Part shown: in pieces, positions 30,898 to 40,226 of the stretch
Layout of the letters: every line of letters starts with the position of its first letter
Position numbering within the stretch: position 1 is the first letter of the stretch
Translations under genes and position numbers: made by a program
Assembly: GCA_029834535.1 (NCBI GenBank)
Contig: JAQMWT010000543.1
Location: 1-63,967, forward strand
Length of the DNA stretch: 63,967 nt
Direction of reading: 5' to 3'
Source of the DNA: Chrysophaeum taylorii
Lineage: Eukaryota; Sar; Pelagophyceae; Pelagomonadales; Pelagomonadaceae
The notes under the pieces: model-generated
What the model saw: the letters and a program-made list of their open reading frames with translations, nothing else
The model's database searches: none
What the model was told of the DNA's origin: nothing

Positions 30898-32361
30898 GGA
30901 CAGATTTGACCCTCTCCGGGTACATGGTAGAGACTGCGCGCAGTCTTAGGCGTGTACAGACCATTCCGCTTGTCACATGCTACTACACAAGGTAGGGATT
31001 TAGGCCATAACTCCTTAAGGACATTAGGTCCCATATAAGCGTTTACACTGACAACGAGGAACGAAGCCTCTGTTAATTAAACAGAAAACCCCGTACCTAA
31101 CGGTAAGCACCTGGAGGCCTACTCCGTGTTGGAAGAGAGCTTCCGACTGTATTCTTCACAGTCATGAAACAAGTGCAGGCCAGTAAGTTCACCTACTCCC
31201 AATCTCTAACCCCAGCATTTTCACCCCGTTAAGTTCACCTAGTCCCAATCTCTATTCCCAGTAAATTCGGCAAAAACCCAATCTCTTTAGTTCGGCGTAA
31301 ACCCGCACCCACTCACCCCACTCTCCTTCGAGCTCGTCGCTCTCACCCCCGCCAATCTAAGCTGCTTTGATCCGCACACGCCGCTAAACTTTGAGTTTAC
31401 TATAAAAGCCCCAGTAAGTTCACACTTGGTCTCAGTAAGCTCACCTGGTCACTAAATTCACCTAGTCCCAATCTCTAACCCCAGTAAGTTCACCTGGTTC
31501 CAGTAAGTTCACCTGGTCCCAGTAAGTTAACCTATAGTGCGCGTGTAGACGCCGGGAGGGGGCTTATCGGTATTGCGCAGCACGTGTGGAGTAGGGTGGA
31601 GTCGTCGACCAAGAAGAGGATATCCTCGAGGTTGCCGATCGACAGAGAGCCACGTAGAGCTGGACGTGGCAGAAGACGGGCTTCGCCAAGAGGGCGCCGA
31701 CCTCGCGGGGCGTCTGGCCCTGGCTCTTGGTGATCGTTTGGCGTCGGCGGGCCTTAAGCCATACAGGTTGGAGGAGCCTCGGTGACAACGACACGATCGA
31801 TCATGTATCTGGTACCGTTGCACTGGCCGTGCGACGGGTCGAGGTTGCGAAGACTTTAAGCTCGCGATCAAAGTCAGCATGCCGTTGGTTGTTGAAAACT
31901 CTACTGTAAAGAGCGAGGCGTCGTCTTCCGACCCAGCCTAGTCAGCCGAAAAGAACTCCGACGCCTCGTCTCCGGGAAAAAAAGGCCGCGGTCATGCGCG
32001 CGTTGTCAGTATCGACAACATCGTTTCGACGGGGCGTGAGAATGGCGCGCTGAAAGAGCCGCCGCGGGTCGTGGAAACAGTCTGCGAGGTCGCCGTAGAC
32101 GGCTTGGGGGATCAATGCCTGCCTGGCTCGCGGGCCTACCTGACCCTTACCCTAAATCGGGGGACAAACAAACAGACAAACAAACAAACAAACAGACAAA
32201 CATCTGTCGATTAGTAGTTAGGATAAGTAATTGCGGAAGGGTACGGAATGAGGAGGGTATAAGGGAAAGCCGTATTACGGATAGAAAACCCTCATGTAGA
32301 AGGAGCAAGGAAAGTGGTGCGAAGAACTCCAGTGTCGTACACAAATAGTGTAACGCTCTGG
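30898..32361 (-). repeat. 5' LTR of Cop2, interrupted by Helitron H3
   Basis: The LTR parts are 30898-31169 and 32224-32361 (410 bp together against 406 bp for the 3' LTR). Aligning with the 3' LTR shows the Helitron lying exactly between A and T of the empty sequence. Confidence 0.85.
31170..32223 (-). mobile_element. Helitron H3 in the Cop2 5' LTR
   Basis: 1054 bp, 5' TCCTAACTACTAATCGAC at 32223 and 3' CCTGCACTTG at 31170. The empty site in the 3' LTR (GTCATGAAA then TAAATAATTGCGG, 17190-17211) matches the flanks GTCATGAAA and TAAGTAATTGCGG with no duplication. It encodes the same decayed Pif1-like helicase C-terminus (ITKSQGQT, PVFCHVQLYVALCRS). Confidence 0.9.
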
Positions 32362-34300
32362 TGTTGTAACACGACATTGTCGATGTGCTGCAAGTCATAG
32401 TCCATGACTTCTTGGAGAATGTCTTGATTCGGATCACTTTGGCTTAGAATCCGCCCTCCCGGCGTAGGTTGGCACCTATTCGCCTCCCGGGCGGGCCGGT
32501 TGGCAGCCGGGACGTTCGCAGTGGGACGGGGTATGGCCGGGGGGCGCAGACGGAAGGTTATCGACGAGTTGGTTGTCAGTCACATCGCGGTCTCCTCGTC
32601 GCATGGCGACAAGCTTGATGATCACTCTCCGCCGACCCACCTTTCGGCGCCCCTCGTCTACAGGCCCGTGATTCCGGACTGGCTCCTGTCGGTCCGGCCT
32701 GGCTCCCATGCTCGGGAGAGGTATGAAGTTAGTTAGTTAGTTGGCTTAGAAAGAGGTGTCCGATTTCGCCAGAATCATGCATGAAGGCATGTCTGCGACG
32801 GGAAGCTAAGTGGTAGTGCTGATGCGCTGAGATGTCCCATAAAAGAGAGGAGCTCGTACAACAGAATTCTTGGTTCCATTGACGCGCATAGTACTCTGCC
32901 GGTGACAGTTCGTCGTGGCACACATAGTTCTCGAGAACAGAATTGTCGCTGTCCAGGTGGTCGACCAATACAGATGAGTGGTACGGCTTCCTTGGGAAGT
33001 CAACGTACAAGAGTTCTGCGTCGGTTTCTCTCTGCAGGTCCAGTGCAGTGCCGCCCATGATACCATAGTCTTGTGTGGTATTTGCTAGGAGACATCCTTT
33101 CGGGACATCATTTGGCGGCTTAGCATCCCTTCTAATGTTGAGATCAGATGCGATGCTGACGGCATGGCCCTAGTGCAGAGCGCTGACACTGGTGAGGAAC
33201 ATCAATGTGCTGGACATGTTAGCTGTGGCGCGAGCCGTGGATTGCTCCTGCTGGTATTTCCAGTTGCGACCATACTCTGCAGCGATAGTACGTCTGGTGA
33301 AAAGTTTCCCATCGTCGACACGTTTCACGATATAGAGTTGGTCCATGGGAATACGGAATCCGCGTTCGTCCTTTGGATCTGCCTTGAGTTTGTCACTCTG
33401 GTTGCGATGCACGAGAACTGGGGTAAAACCTGAATCGTCGAGAAAAACCTCTAGGCGGTCCTTTCGTTTGGGCATCGGAATGCTACCATCCGGCGGAGGT
33501 GGCCGGTTGAGGAACGAAAGATCCTGTTCAGGTGTCTCGTCGCTGACGGGACTTGGATCAGCAGCGGAGGTTGGATCCGGTTTTTTGTGCTCGTCGTCAT
33601 CGTCGGGTTTGTCATCCTGGTCGTCATCACGAGTCTCGCCATCATTTTGCGATTCCTCTCTAGCTTCCGGCATTTGCTGTTCGCTTATAGCTGGGAGCGG
33701 GTCCTATTGCCGTGCCTCTGTTGGGATCTGCGTGAGTGCTTTGATCCGTTCGATCTCCTTGTTGCGGTTGACTGGCATGTCTGCATCAACGTGGAAGTCG
33801 TTAGAGGTGACGATTTTTCCATATCGCCCCTGATGTACGAGCAGGATAGAGCTATGAACATCACGGATAAATCGGTCCGTGCCGGGGAGGTTCGGGGCGT
33901 AATTGTTGCGGTTGAGATAGGAGGCGGAGACGCTGGAGGGTTCCAGCTTGTGACTTTGAGGGTAGACAAAGGTGACAGGTTCGCCAAAGGGAAGGAGCTT
34001 CAAGAGCGGTGCCATGGGTGACATGATGCGCCGGGGGACGGTGCAAGTCATGTTTGTGCGCGAGGGCAGTCCATGAGAGCGCTGATTGTCGGCTTGGATC
34101 TTATGCAGCAGAGCAAATGGGTGATAATACTCGGCGGCAATGGGCTTTCCTTCGATGCGGACACTGCGCAAGTTGAGGAGGCGAACTACAGTGCCTCGGG
34201 TGTTTTCCTTAATGATGTTTCGGCGAAGTTCCGCTGGTGTAGGTGGCGACCAATGATTTGAAACTGGATACCGAGCTGCACCTTGAGCGGGTGGTGTGGC
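32362..34300 (-). pseudogene. Copia integrase region and RT approach (CopE, upstream part)
   Basis: Reading leftwards from 34300: degenerate integrase C-terminal half with IPTSRTN-like, LLKLLPFGEPVTFVYP and RGTVVRLLNLRSVR blocks (33704-34171), then an acidic linker (33170-33673, runs of Asp, RPPPPDGSIPMPKRKDR), then 32729-33058. The last codons before Cop2 (QEVMDYDLQHIDNVVLQ) continue at 16922 as LVAAEDIVYEPEKI. SINE S6 interrupts it. Confidence 0.6.
32450..32740 (+). mobile_element. SINE-like element S6, 5'-truncated
   Basis: 291 bp starting at TCCGCCCTCCCGGCGTAGG (the first 80 or so bases of the family are missing) and ending AGTTAGTTAGTTAG, flanked by an 11-bp duplication TTGGCTTAGAA (32439-32449 and 32741-32751) in CopE. 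Confidence 0.85.
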
Positions 34301-34512
34301 GTAAGGAGAATTTTAGGGGCTACCTGGCGTGCCTTCGAATCCTGGCTCGCCGCTCGCGTCCGTGCCCTTGGTGGGGTCACTGGACGAGGATGGCCGTTCT
34401 CCCGCCGTAAGGAGAATTTTAGGGGCTACCTGGCGTGCCTTCGAATCCTGGCTCGCCGCTCGCGTCCGTGCCCTTGGTGGGGTCACTGGAGGAGGATGGC
34501 CGTTCTCCCGCC
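34301..34512 (+). repeat. 106-bp tandem duplication
   Basis: Two adjacent copies (34301-34406 and 34407-34512), each starting GTAAGGAGAATTTTAGGGGC and ending GGCCGTTCTCCCGCC, differing at about one base. It lies at the junction between CopE and the gypsy-1 LTR. The near identity means it is recent. Confidence 0.9.
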
Positions 34513-34738
34513 ACACGACCACAAACAACTTCCGTGCCTGGTCCTCACAACTTGAGGACCGGCTGTTGCTTTATGATCAAGGATATATCGAAAAACAGAA
34601 ATCAGGGTGACGCATGTCACGGAAAAGGAAGATGATGTCATAGAGAACACTGACATCATCAGAGCGGAGTAGGGTGCCCCTGATAAGGGGAGCCCTAGAA
34701 GAGGGGTAAGCCTTAGGAGGCGGGAGTTGCCGCCACAG
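34513..34738 (-). repeat. 3' LTR of gypsy-1 (left end approximate)
   Basis: On the minus strand the LTR starts TGTGGCGGCAACTCC just after a GGGGAGTCC purine tract and 40 bp after the integrase stop. The distal end cannot be fixed because no second LTR is seen. It may run into or through the 106-bp tandem copies. Confidence 0.55.
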
Positions 34739-34777
34739 GACTCCCCTGGTAAGAATTCGAGCTGCCCCAGCGAGGTG

Positions 34778-35791
34778 CTAGCGCGAGGAGCGCGGCTTCG
34801 CCTTACGAGCATCTCGTGCACGAATCTTCTGGTAAACGCGGGTGATGACCGGGTCAGGAACTCGGCCACTGCGCAAAGTAAACTTGGGTATCAACACATC
34901 AATCTCGTGCGGAGCGAAATCCGCGACACAAGGAGTTGTGTTGGAGGAAATTCGGGACTTGTCGGTGAAACTTCGACCTTCAACGTCCTTGAACTCGGGC
35001 TTGAGCTTGCGGTTGTAGCAAAACGCAATATAATGAGCAAAGTCAGGCCAATCCGTAACGTTCCGGCCCTGAAGGCAAGCACGGAGGAAGGCCTTGATAA
35101 ATCGGTTGACACGCTCAGCCGGGTTCGATTGGGCATGATAAGGAATCGTAGTTTGGTATCGTGTGTTAAAGAGATGGCAAAACTCGCGTATCAACTTGTT
35201 CACGAACTCTTTACCGTTGTCGGTACGAATCATCTGGGGCAAGTAGCCCTTGAGGAGGATGTTAATGACAAAAGACTCGAGGACAGACTCGGCAGTCTTA
35301 TCGTTCAAAACATCCAGAATCAAGAAATGCGAGAACGGACCAAAAAATACTAGAAGATACGTCTCGGGACCAGCGCTGGGCAAGGGTCCAAATAAACCCA
35401 TACAAAGAACACCACCATCACCATCGTATACGGGCTGCTGCAAGAGTCCAGCTCGTTTCGGCTCAGGCGTACGAGCTTTCTGGCAAACTAAACATTCCGA
35501 AATGAAAACTCCAACTTCGTTCGACATGCGAGGCCACCAAAATCGCTCTTGGATAGCCTGGACAGTACTGTGACGTCCCATATGACCACCGTTAACCGGA
35601 GTGTCATGGTAGAGTCGAATAATGCGCTTGCGCAACGTAGCAGGTGCAACAATCATCGGGTGCAAATCAGCAGAAATGCGGTAAAGAACGTCTTTGACGA
35701 CTTCGAATCGTTCGTTCGCTCGGGAACGTCGCGGCGTCTGACCTTGGGCCATTCGGTAGCGAATATCTACTAGCATCAGATTCTTGCTCAC
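34778..35791 (-). pseudogene. Ty3/gypsy integrase (gypsy-1)
   Basis: 338-codon frame with the HHCC zinc region (LYHDTPVNGGHMGRHS, then CLVCQ), GLLQQPV, then VLCMGLFGPLP where the first catalytic aspartate should be (gypsy-2 has LGMDLIGPL): the Asp is replaced by Gly. TDNGKEF and NPAERVNRFIKAF supply the other two acidic residues. After FCYNR the frame jumps to LKPEFKDVEG, which in gypsy-2 lies about 200 residues later, so the integrase C-terminus has an in-frame deletion. The protein should be inactive. Confidence 0.8.
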
Positions 35792-37430
35792 GTGCGATCT
35801 CAGCGAGCGTCATATTATCGGGTATCTTATCGATATAATCTTTGTAAGCGGCTGCGTCCTTGAAGATCTGTGGCTCATCGCGCGCACGGTTCTTCCGACG
35901 TTGTCTCGTAGCGTGAGACGTAGCCAATTTTATCGGATCCTTTCAGGATTTTCTTCCTCATCTTCCAGCAGTTCGGTCGTAATAAACGACATTATGAAGT
36001 GGCAGCCGGAGGCGGGAATTCCTCGGTCATCAACAGGTCGGGGAAGCTCTTGGAACACCAAATACGCGTGGTTCAAAGGTTCTCCAAACTCGTCAGTCTC
36101 GATGACATGATCTATCGGATTGCGGGAGAGACAGTCCGGGATACTCATTCCCGGTGACTTTCCCGGCTTGTAACCAAGTTCAGGGTCAAAATTGGCGAGG
36201 CGCATCGCCCACCGAGCAAGCTATCCAGACGAGTGCGTCGCCTTACGTAAAAACGTCAAATTTCGGTGATCGGTCTCCAAAACAGTACGGTACCCTTCGA
36301 TGTAGGCTCGAAAGTGCTCTAGAGAAAGTATAACTGCCAGCAGCTCTAGTCGACGGGGCTCATAGTTGCGTATCTCCTTCGGCACCGCTCGGCTCCGATA
36401 TTCAATCACTCGTTCTTCTCGAGTCACTCTTCCGGCATCGTCCTTGACTTCGACAATCTGGAAGAGATATGCTCCAAGTCCATCCTTGGAAGCATCGGAT
36501 CGGATCTGAAAAGGCAGATCACAATCGGGGTGGTAGACTCCACGGGAATCAACCAAAGCTTCAATAATCGTATCCCAAGCTTTCCGACACTCGGCCGTCC
36601 ACTCGAACTTTACACATTCGAGGCATAATCGTCTCAGCGGTTCCACAATCTTCGAGTAACCCTTCACATATCGCCGGCAATAATTACTCACGCCGATGAA
36701 AGAGCGTATCTGGGTCTTCGGGGAAGTATTCGGTAAAGTACCTGGAATCGGCATCTTCTGCAGTGCTTCCAGCGTCTTCGGATTCGGCTTCAAGCCTTTT
36801 GGGGTAGAAATGTGTCCCAGAAATTCTATATCATCCTTGAGAAGGTGGAACTTCGGGGTTCGACCGCTGTACCCTCTCTGTGCCAAATGACACATCACTT
36901 CGATCAAAACTTGTAAATGTCGATGAAGATCGTCGGATCCCATCATAATATCGTCAACAAACGCAACCAACTCTTGATACATCCATTTCGAAAGGTCGCT
37001 CGCCATTTGCTTGCAGAAAATAGCTCCGGCCGTCTTCACACCTAGAGGCAATCGCAAGAAACTATGAGCACCAAGTGGGCTAACCATCGTGACAGCGTCT
37101 TGCGCTGCCGGATCCAGACGAAGGTTGTGGTATCCCCATCTAATATCAATGCATGTCCGCCATCGTCGCATAGCGAGAAAAGCTAAAGCACCATCTTGTC
37201 GAATGTTCGGCCAACTGTCATTGACCAATTGATCGTTGAGCTGACGTAAGTCAACTGCAGCACGGGACGCGTTTGACGTTCCAATCTCAGCTCCTTTCTT
37301 CGGAAGCATCAACACAGGAAAGCCCCAAGGTGAGTTGGCCGGACGAATGACTCCATCCCGGCACCACTCGCTGATCTGCTTGCGGGGACAATCGAGCTTC
37401 GCAGGCGTCAATCGGTAGGGCGTCCGTCAT
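35667..37430 (-). pseudogene. Ty3/gypsy RT and RNase H (gypsy-1)
   Basis: 36221-37411 is a long open frame with VIRPANSPWGFPVLMLPKKG, the LRLPLGVKTAGAIFCKQM block, catalytic LVAFVDDIMMGSDD, GHISTPKGLKP, FIGVSNYCRRYVKGYS, and RNase H IRSDASKDGLGAYLF, LELLAVILSLEHFRAYIEG and LETDHRNLTFL. 35930-36205 (DPELGYKPGKSPGMSIPDCL) and 35667-35927 complete RNase H and the tether to integrase. Frames are separated by a stop or shift at 36206-36220 and near 35930. Confidence 0.85.
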
Positions 37431-38330
37431 CTTTATCGGTCGCGGATTCGCGTCTTTGAATCGTAGAGACACAGGAGGTGAGTCCACAGGTCTCATAATC
37501 GGGTCGAAAAAGGCCCAAGAATATTGCACACAGTGACGGAGCATCAGTTTCGCCTCGTCATCTAGGTGCGGATTGTCAGGAATTCCCAGCTCCTGAACAA
37601 CCTTGTCAACTTCTTCCTTCGTAGGAATTTTAACTTTCATTGCTTCGTTGTCCTTGACATGCTCGGGAGTTTGCGGCAGCGGTGCACCCTCGGCATCGCG
37701 CGGCGCATCTTTCCATGGCACATCCAACTTTTTCTCATATTTTAGTCTCACTTCCGGGTGGCTTTTGTTGATCCTCTCGCCTCTGACACGAACACTCGGC
37801 TCGCTCTTGATCTTCGGTTCCCGATCTCGCTCAGGATCTGGCGGAACGTTCAAATTTGGTTGTCGGGGGGGCCCAGCATAATAAGCATGAGACGTCCCCG
37901 GCTCATCTGTCGCAGGCGGAATCAACGGTACCTCTGGAGGTTTCCATTTGGTGCGATCTTGGAGATCATCGGTAGATACCCATCTTACGACACGTGTGCG
38001 CGTGTTTAACAGCGGAACTTGTACGTGACGAAGGGTGGTTTCATCAATTTGCAAATAATAATCAAACGGTCGGTCTGCAGGACTCAACGCCGACGGCAAA
38101 GCTTCGCCGCTCAAGTGAAAATCCTTGGTCACAGAGTTGTGCAGATCGAGAACTAACAAGGTCATCGTGTCTGGTGGCACGACGGACGCCAAGTGTTTCA
38201 ACGAGGTCGTCCTGGAGAATCCGGCCCAATCAAAGTCGAGGGGCATTGTCAGCAACTCCGAAGTCATCTTCAGATTCAGAGATCTGTAATCGGAACGGTG
38301 CGGTCCTACACGAAGCGGGACACGCGTAAC
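37431..38330 (-). pseudogene. Gag-pol N-terminal region (gypsy-1), truncated
   Basis: Within frame 37287-38654 the element-derived part shows LDVPWKDAPRDAEGAPLPQTP, ELGIPDNPHLDDEAKLMLRH, YSWAFFDPIMRPVDSPPVSL, SVVPPDTMTLLVLDLHNS, all with counterparts in gypsy-2. A shift near 37430 separates it from RT. Homology ends near 38330, where gypsy-2 begins in the opposite direction, so the 5' part and 5' LTR are missing. Confidence 0.7.
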
Positions 38331-38335
38331 GGTGT

Positions 38336-40226
38336 AAGCTGCGTCTGTCGCGGCTCGGTTACTGCCGCGGAAGAAGTGCCGACGGTCGTCACTCAAGGCG
38401 AAGTCCCTGCGATTGGCGATATCGTTCGGTACGAAGATGAGTTGAACGTTTATACGATCAACGAACTTACGAAAGAATGTGAAGAAGGATACGACAAGGG
38501 GAACCTTTCTTTCACCGTTTCCGTCGCTAGTCATTTGACGCATTGCGACGCGTCTCCCCCGCCGATGTTGCTGAGCACGGCGCAGAAGGACGCTACCCGT
38601 CCACTCACGTTGCAGATGCACCAGGAAATTATGACCGTTCCTGCTACGTGGCAATGGGGTGCGACAGTTTCAGAGTCAGCAGCTATGAAGATGCTTGGCA
38701 GTATGGTGCCACCCGCGACTATGACGCGGATTGCGCTAGCACTGCACAATTCGTTTGACCCTTCACTTCGAAATTTGGGTAAGTTGCGGAATATTGCGAC
38801 GACTACGCTAGCCCAACCTGATCACCATATTCTACGGTTTTTACCTTTTGCTGTAGAGTCGCGCATTCCAACGCTCGACCCTGCAACTCGAAGTGTGTCA
38901 TGGATTGCGCCTGATGAACTCTATTCTCCTGCGAGTCCTGCACCATCCGCTGCTGCCCCCACCACCCCGCCACCACCTTCAGTTACATCGCGTGGGACGG
39001 CTTCATATTTTGCAGGGGGCACCGTCGCCACTGCTGTTATGCAGAGCAGCCAAGTCGACAAAAAGCCCTCCGCAACTGCTGAAGAAGAAGGCACCGCGAA
39101 AGAGCGACCAGCGTATTTCAATAAGTACGACGTACCGTGGGCGGACGCGCCTCACGACGAACATGGTCAACCTTTACCGGTGATGCCTCCTCATTTAGCG
39201 GGTCAGGAGAGCATGCAGGTCATCCCTCCGGCCGTCGCGCAGGTCGAAGAGGTGATGACTGAGTTGGGTATTACAGAGCATCCTGCTTTAGATGATGACG
39301 AGAAGCTGATGATGAAGCATTTAATCTCGTATTCGTGGGCATTTTTCGATGATGTGACGAGACCTGTTGATTCACCTGAAGTGACGCTCCGGTTCAAAGA
39401 AGAGAACCCGACTCCCGTCAAACTCTCGCCATATCGGTTGTCGAAAGAAAAGATCGAATGTTTGCGGATGCAGTTTGAAGCGTGGACCCGATACGGAGTT
39501 ATTCGTCCCGCGAATTCTCCATGGGAGTTCCCTATTTTGATGTTTCCTAAGAAAGGTGCTGAGCCTGGCACTTCCAATGCTTACAGAGCAGCTGTCGACA
39601 TACGGCGCCTCAATGCATTGCTCAAGGATGATAGCTGGCCGAGTGTGAGCATGGCTGACGCGTTGATGTTTCTCATCGACAAGCTTTGTCGTTCCAGTTT
39701 GGATGTTCGTTGGGGCTATCACAATTTACGATTGTCGCTAGATGCACAAGATGTGGTCACCTTCACTAGTCCTCTGGGAGCGTACAGCTACATGCGTCTA
39801 CCTTTGGGAGTCAAACCAGCCGGAAGTTTGTTTTGCAAGCAGTTGAACACTGACTTGTCGAAATGGCTATATCGCAATCTCGTGGCATATATCGACGATA
39901 TTCTCGCCGGTCACGCAGATACAAAGAATCACTTGCAGTGCCCTGTTTAAGTTATTCCCCATCTCGCCTTGAAGGGGTACAGCGCCAAGATCAACAAGAT
40001 TCATTTTATGCAAGAAGTCATTGAGTTTTGGGGTCATTTATCTACCCCGAACGGACTTCTTCCATCACCAAGGTCTTTAGAAGCCATCAGACACATGCCA
40101 ATTCCTGGCACTTTGTCGGATGCTGACCCTAAGAAGCAAGTGCGATCTTTCCTTGGAATGGGGTGTTTTTGCCGGCGTTATGTAAGGAATTTTGCGAAAG
40201 TTGCAGAGCCATGAAGACAACTGACG
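38336..40226 (+). pseudogene. Gag-pol N-terminal region and RT (gypsy-2)
   Basis: Open to 39950: DIVRYEDELNVYTINEL, GSMVPPATMTRIALALHNSF, a proline/alanine-rich linker, KYDVPWADAPHDEHGQPLP, YSWAFFDDVTRPVDSPEV, then RT with GVIRPANSPWEFPILMFPKKG, YRAAVDIRRLN, YMRLPLGVKPAGSLFCKQL and YIDDILAGH. A TAA (39948-39950) replaces a Glu codon of gypsy-1, and a TGA (40212-40214) replaces a Leu codon. The frame is the same across 38336-42692, so these are two point nonsense mutations. Confidence 0.85.

Larger units (their letters stand above)
16928..32361 (-). mobile_element. Cop2: copia retrotransposon with both LTRs, methyltransferase and ORF3
   Basis: The only element seen complete. Both LTRs are present (5' LTR 30898-32361 including Helitron H3, 3' LTR 16928-17333), flanked by the 5-bp duplication TGTTG (16923-16927 and 32362-32366). 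Order on the minus strand: LTR, PBS, gag, protease, methyltransferase, linker, integrase, RT, RNase H, ORF3, PPT, LTR. Nested in it are H2, H3 and SINEs S2, S3, S4 and S5. The LTR copies differ at roughly one base in 16 over the 270 bp compared by eye, so it is an old insertion. Confidence 0.85.
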
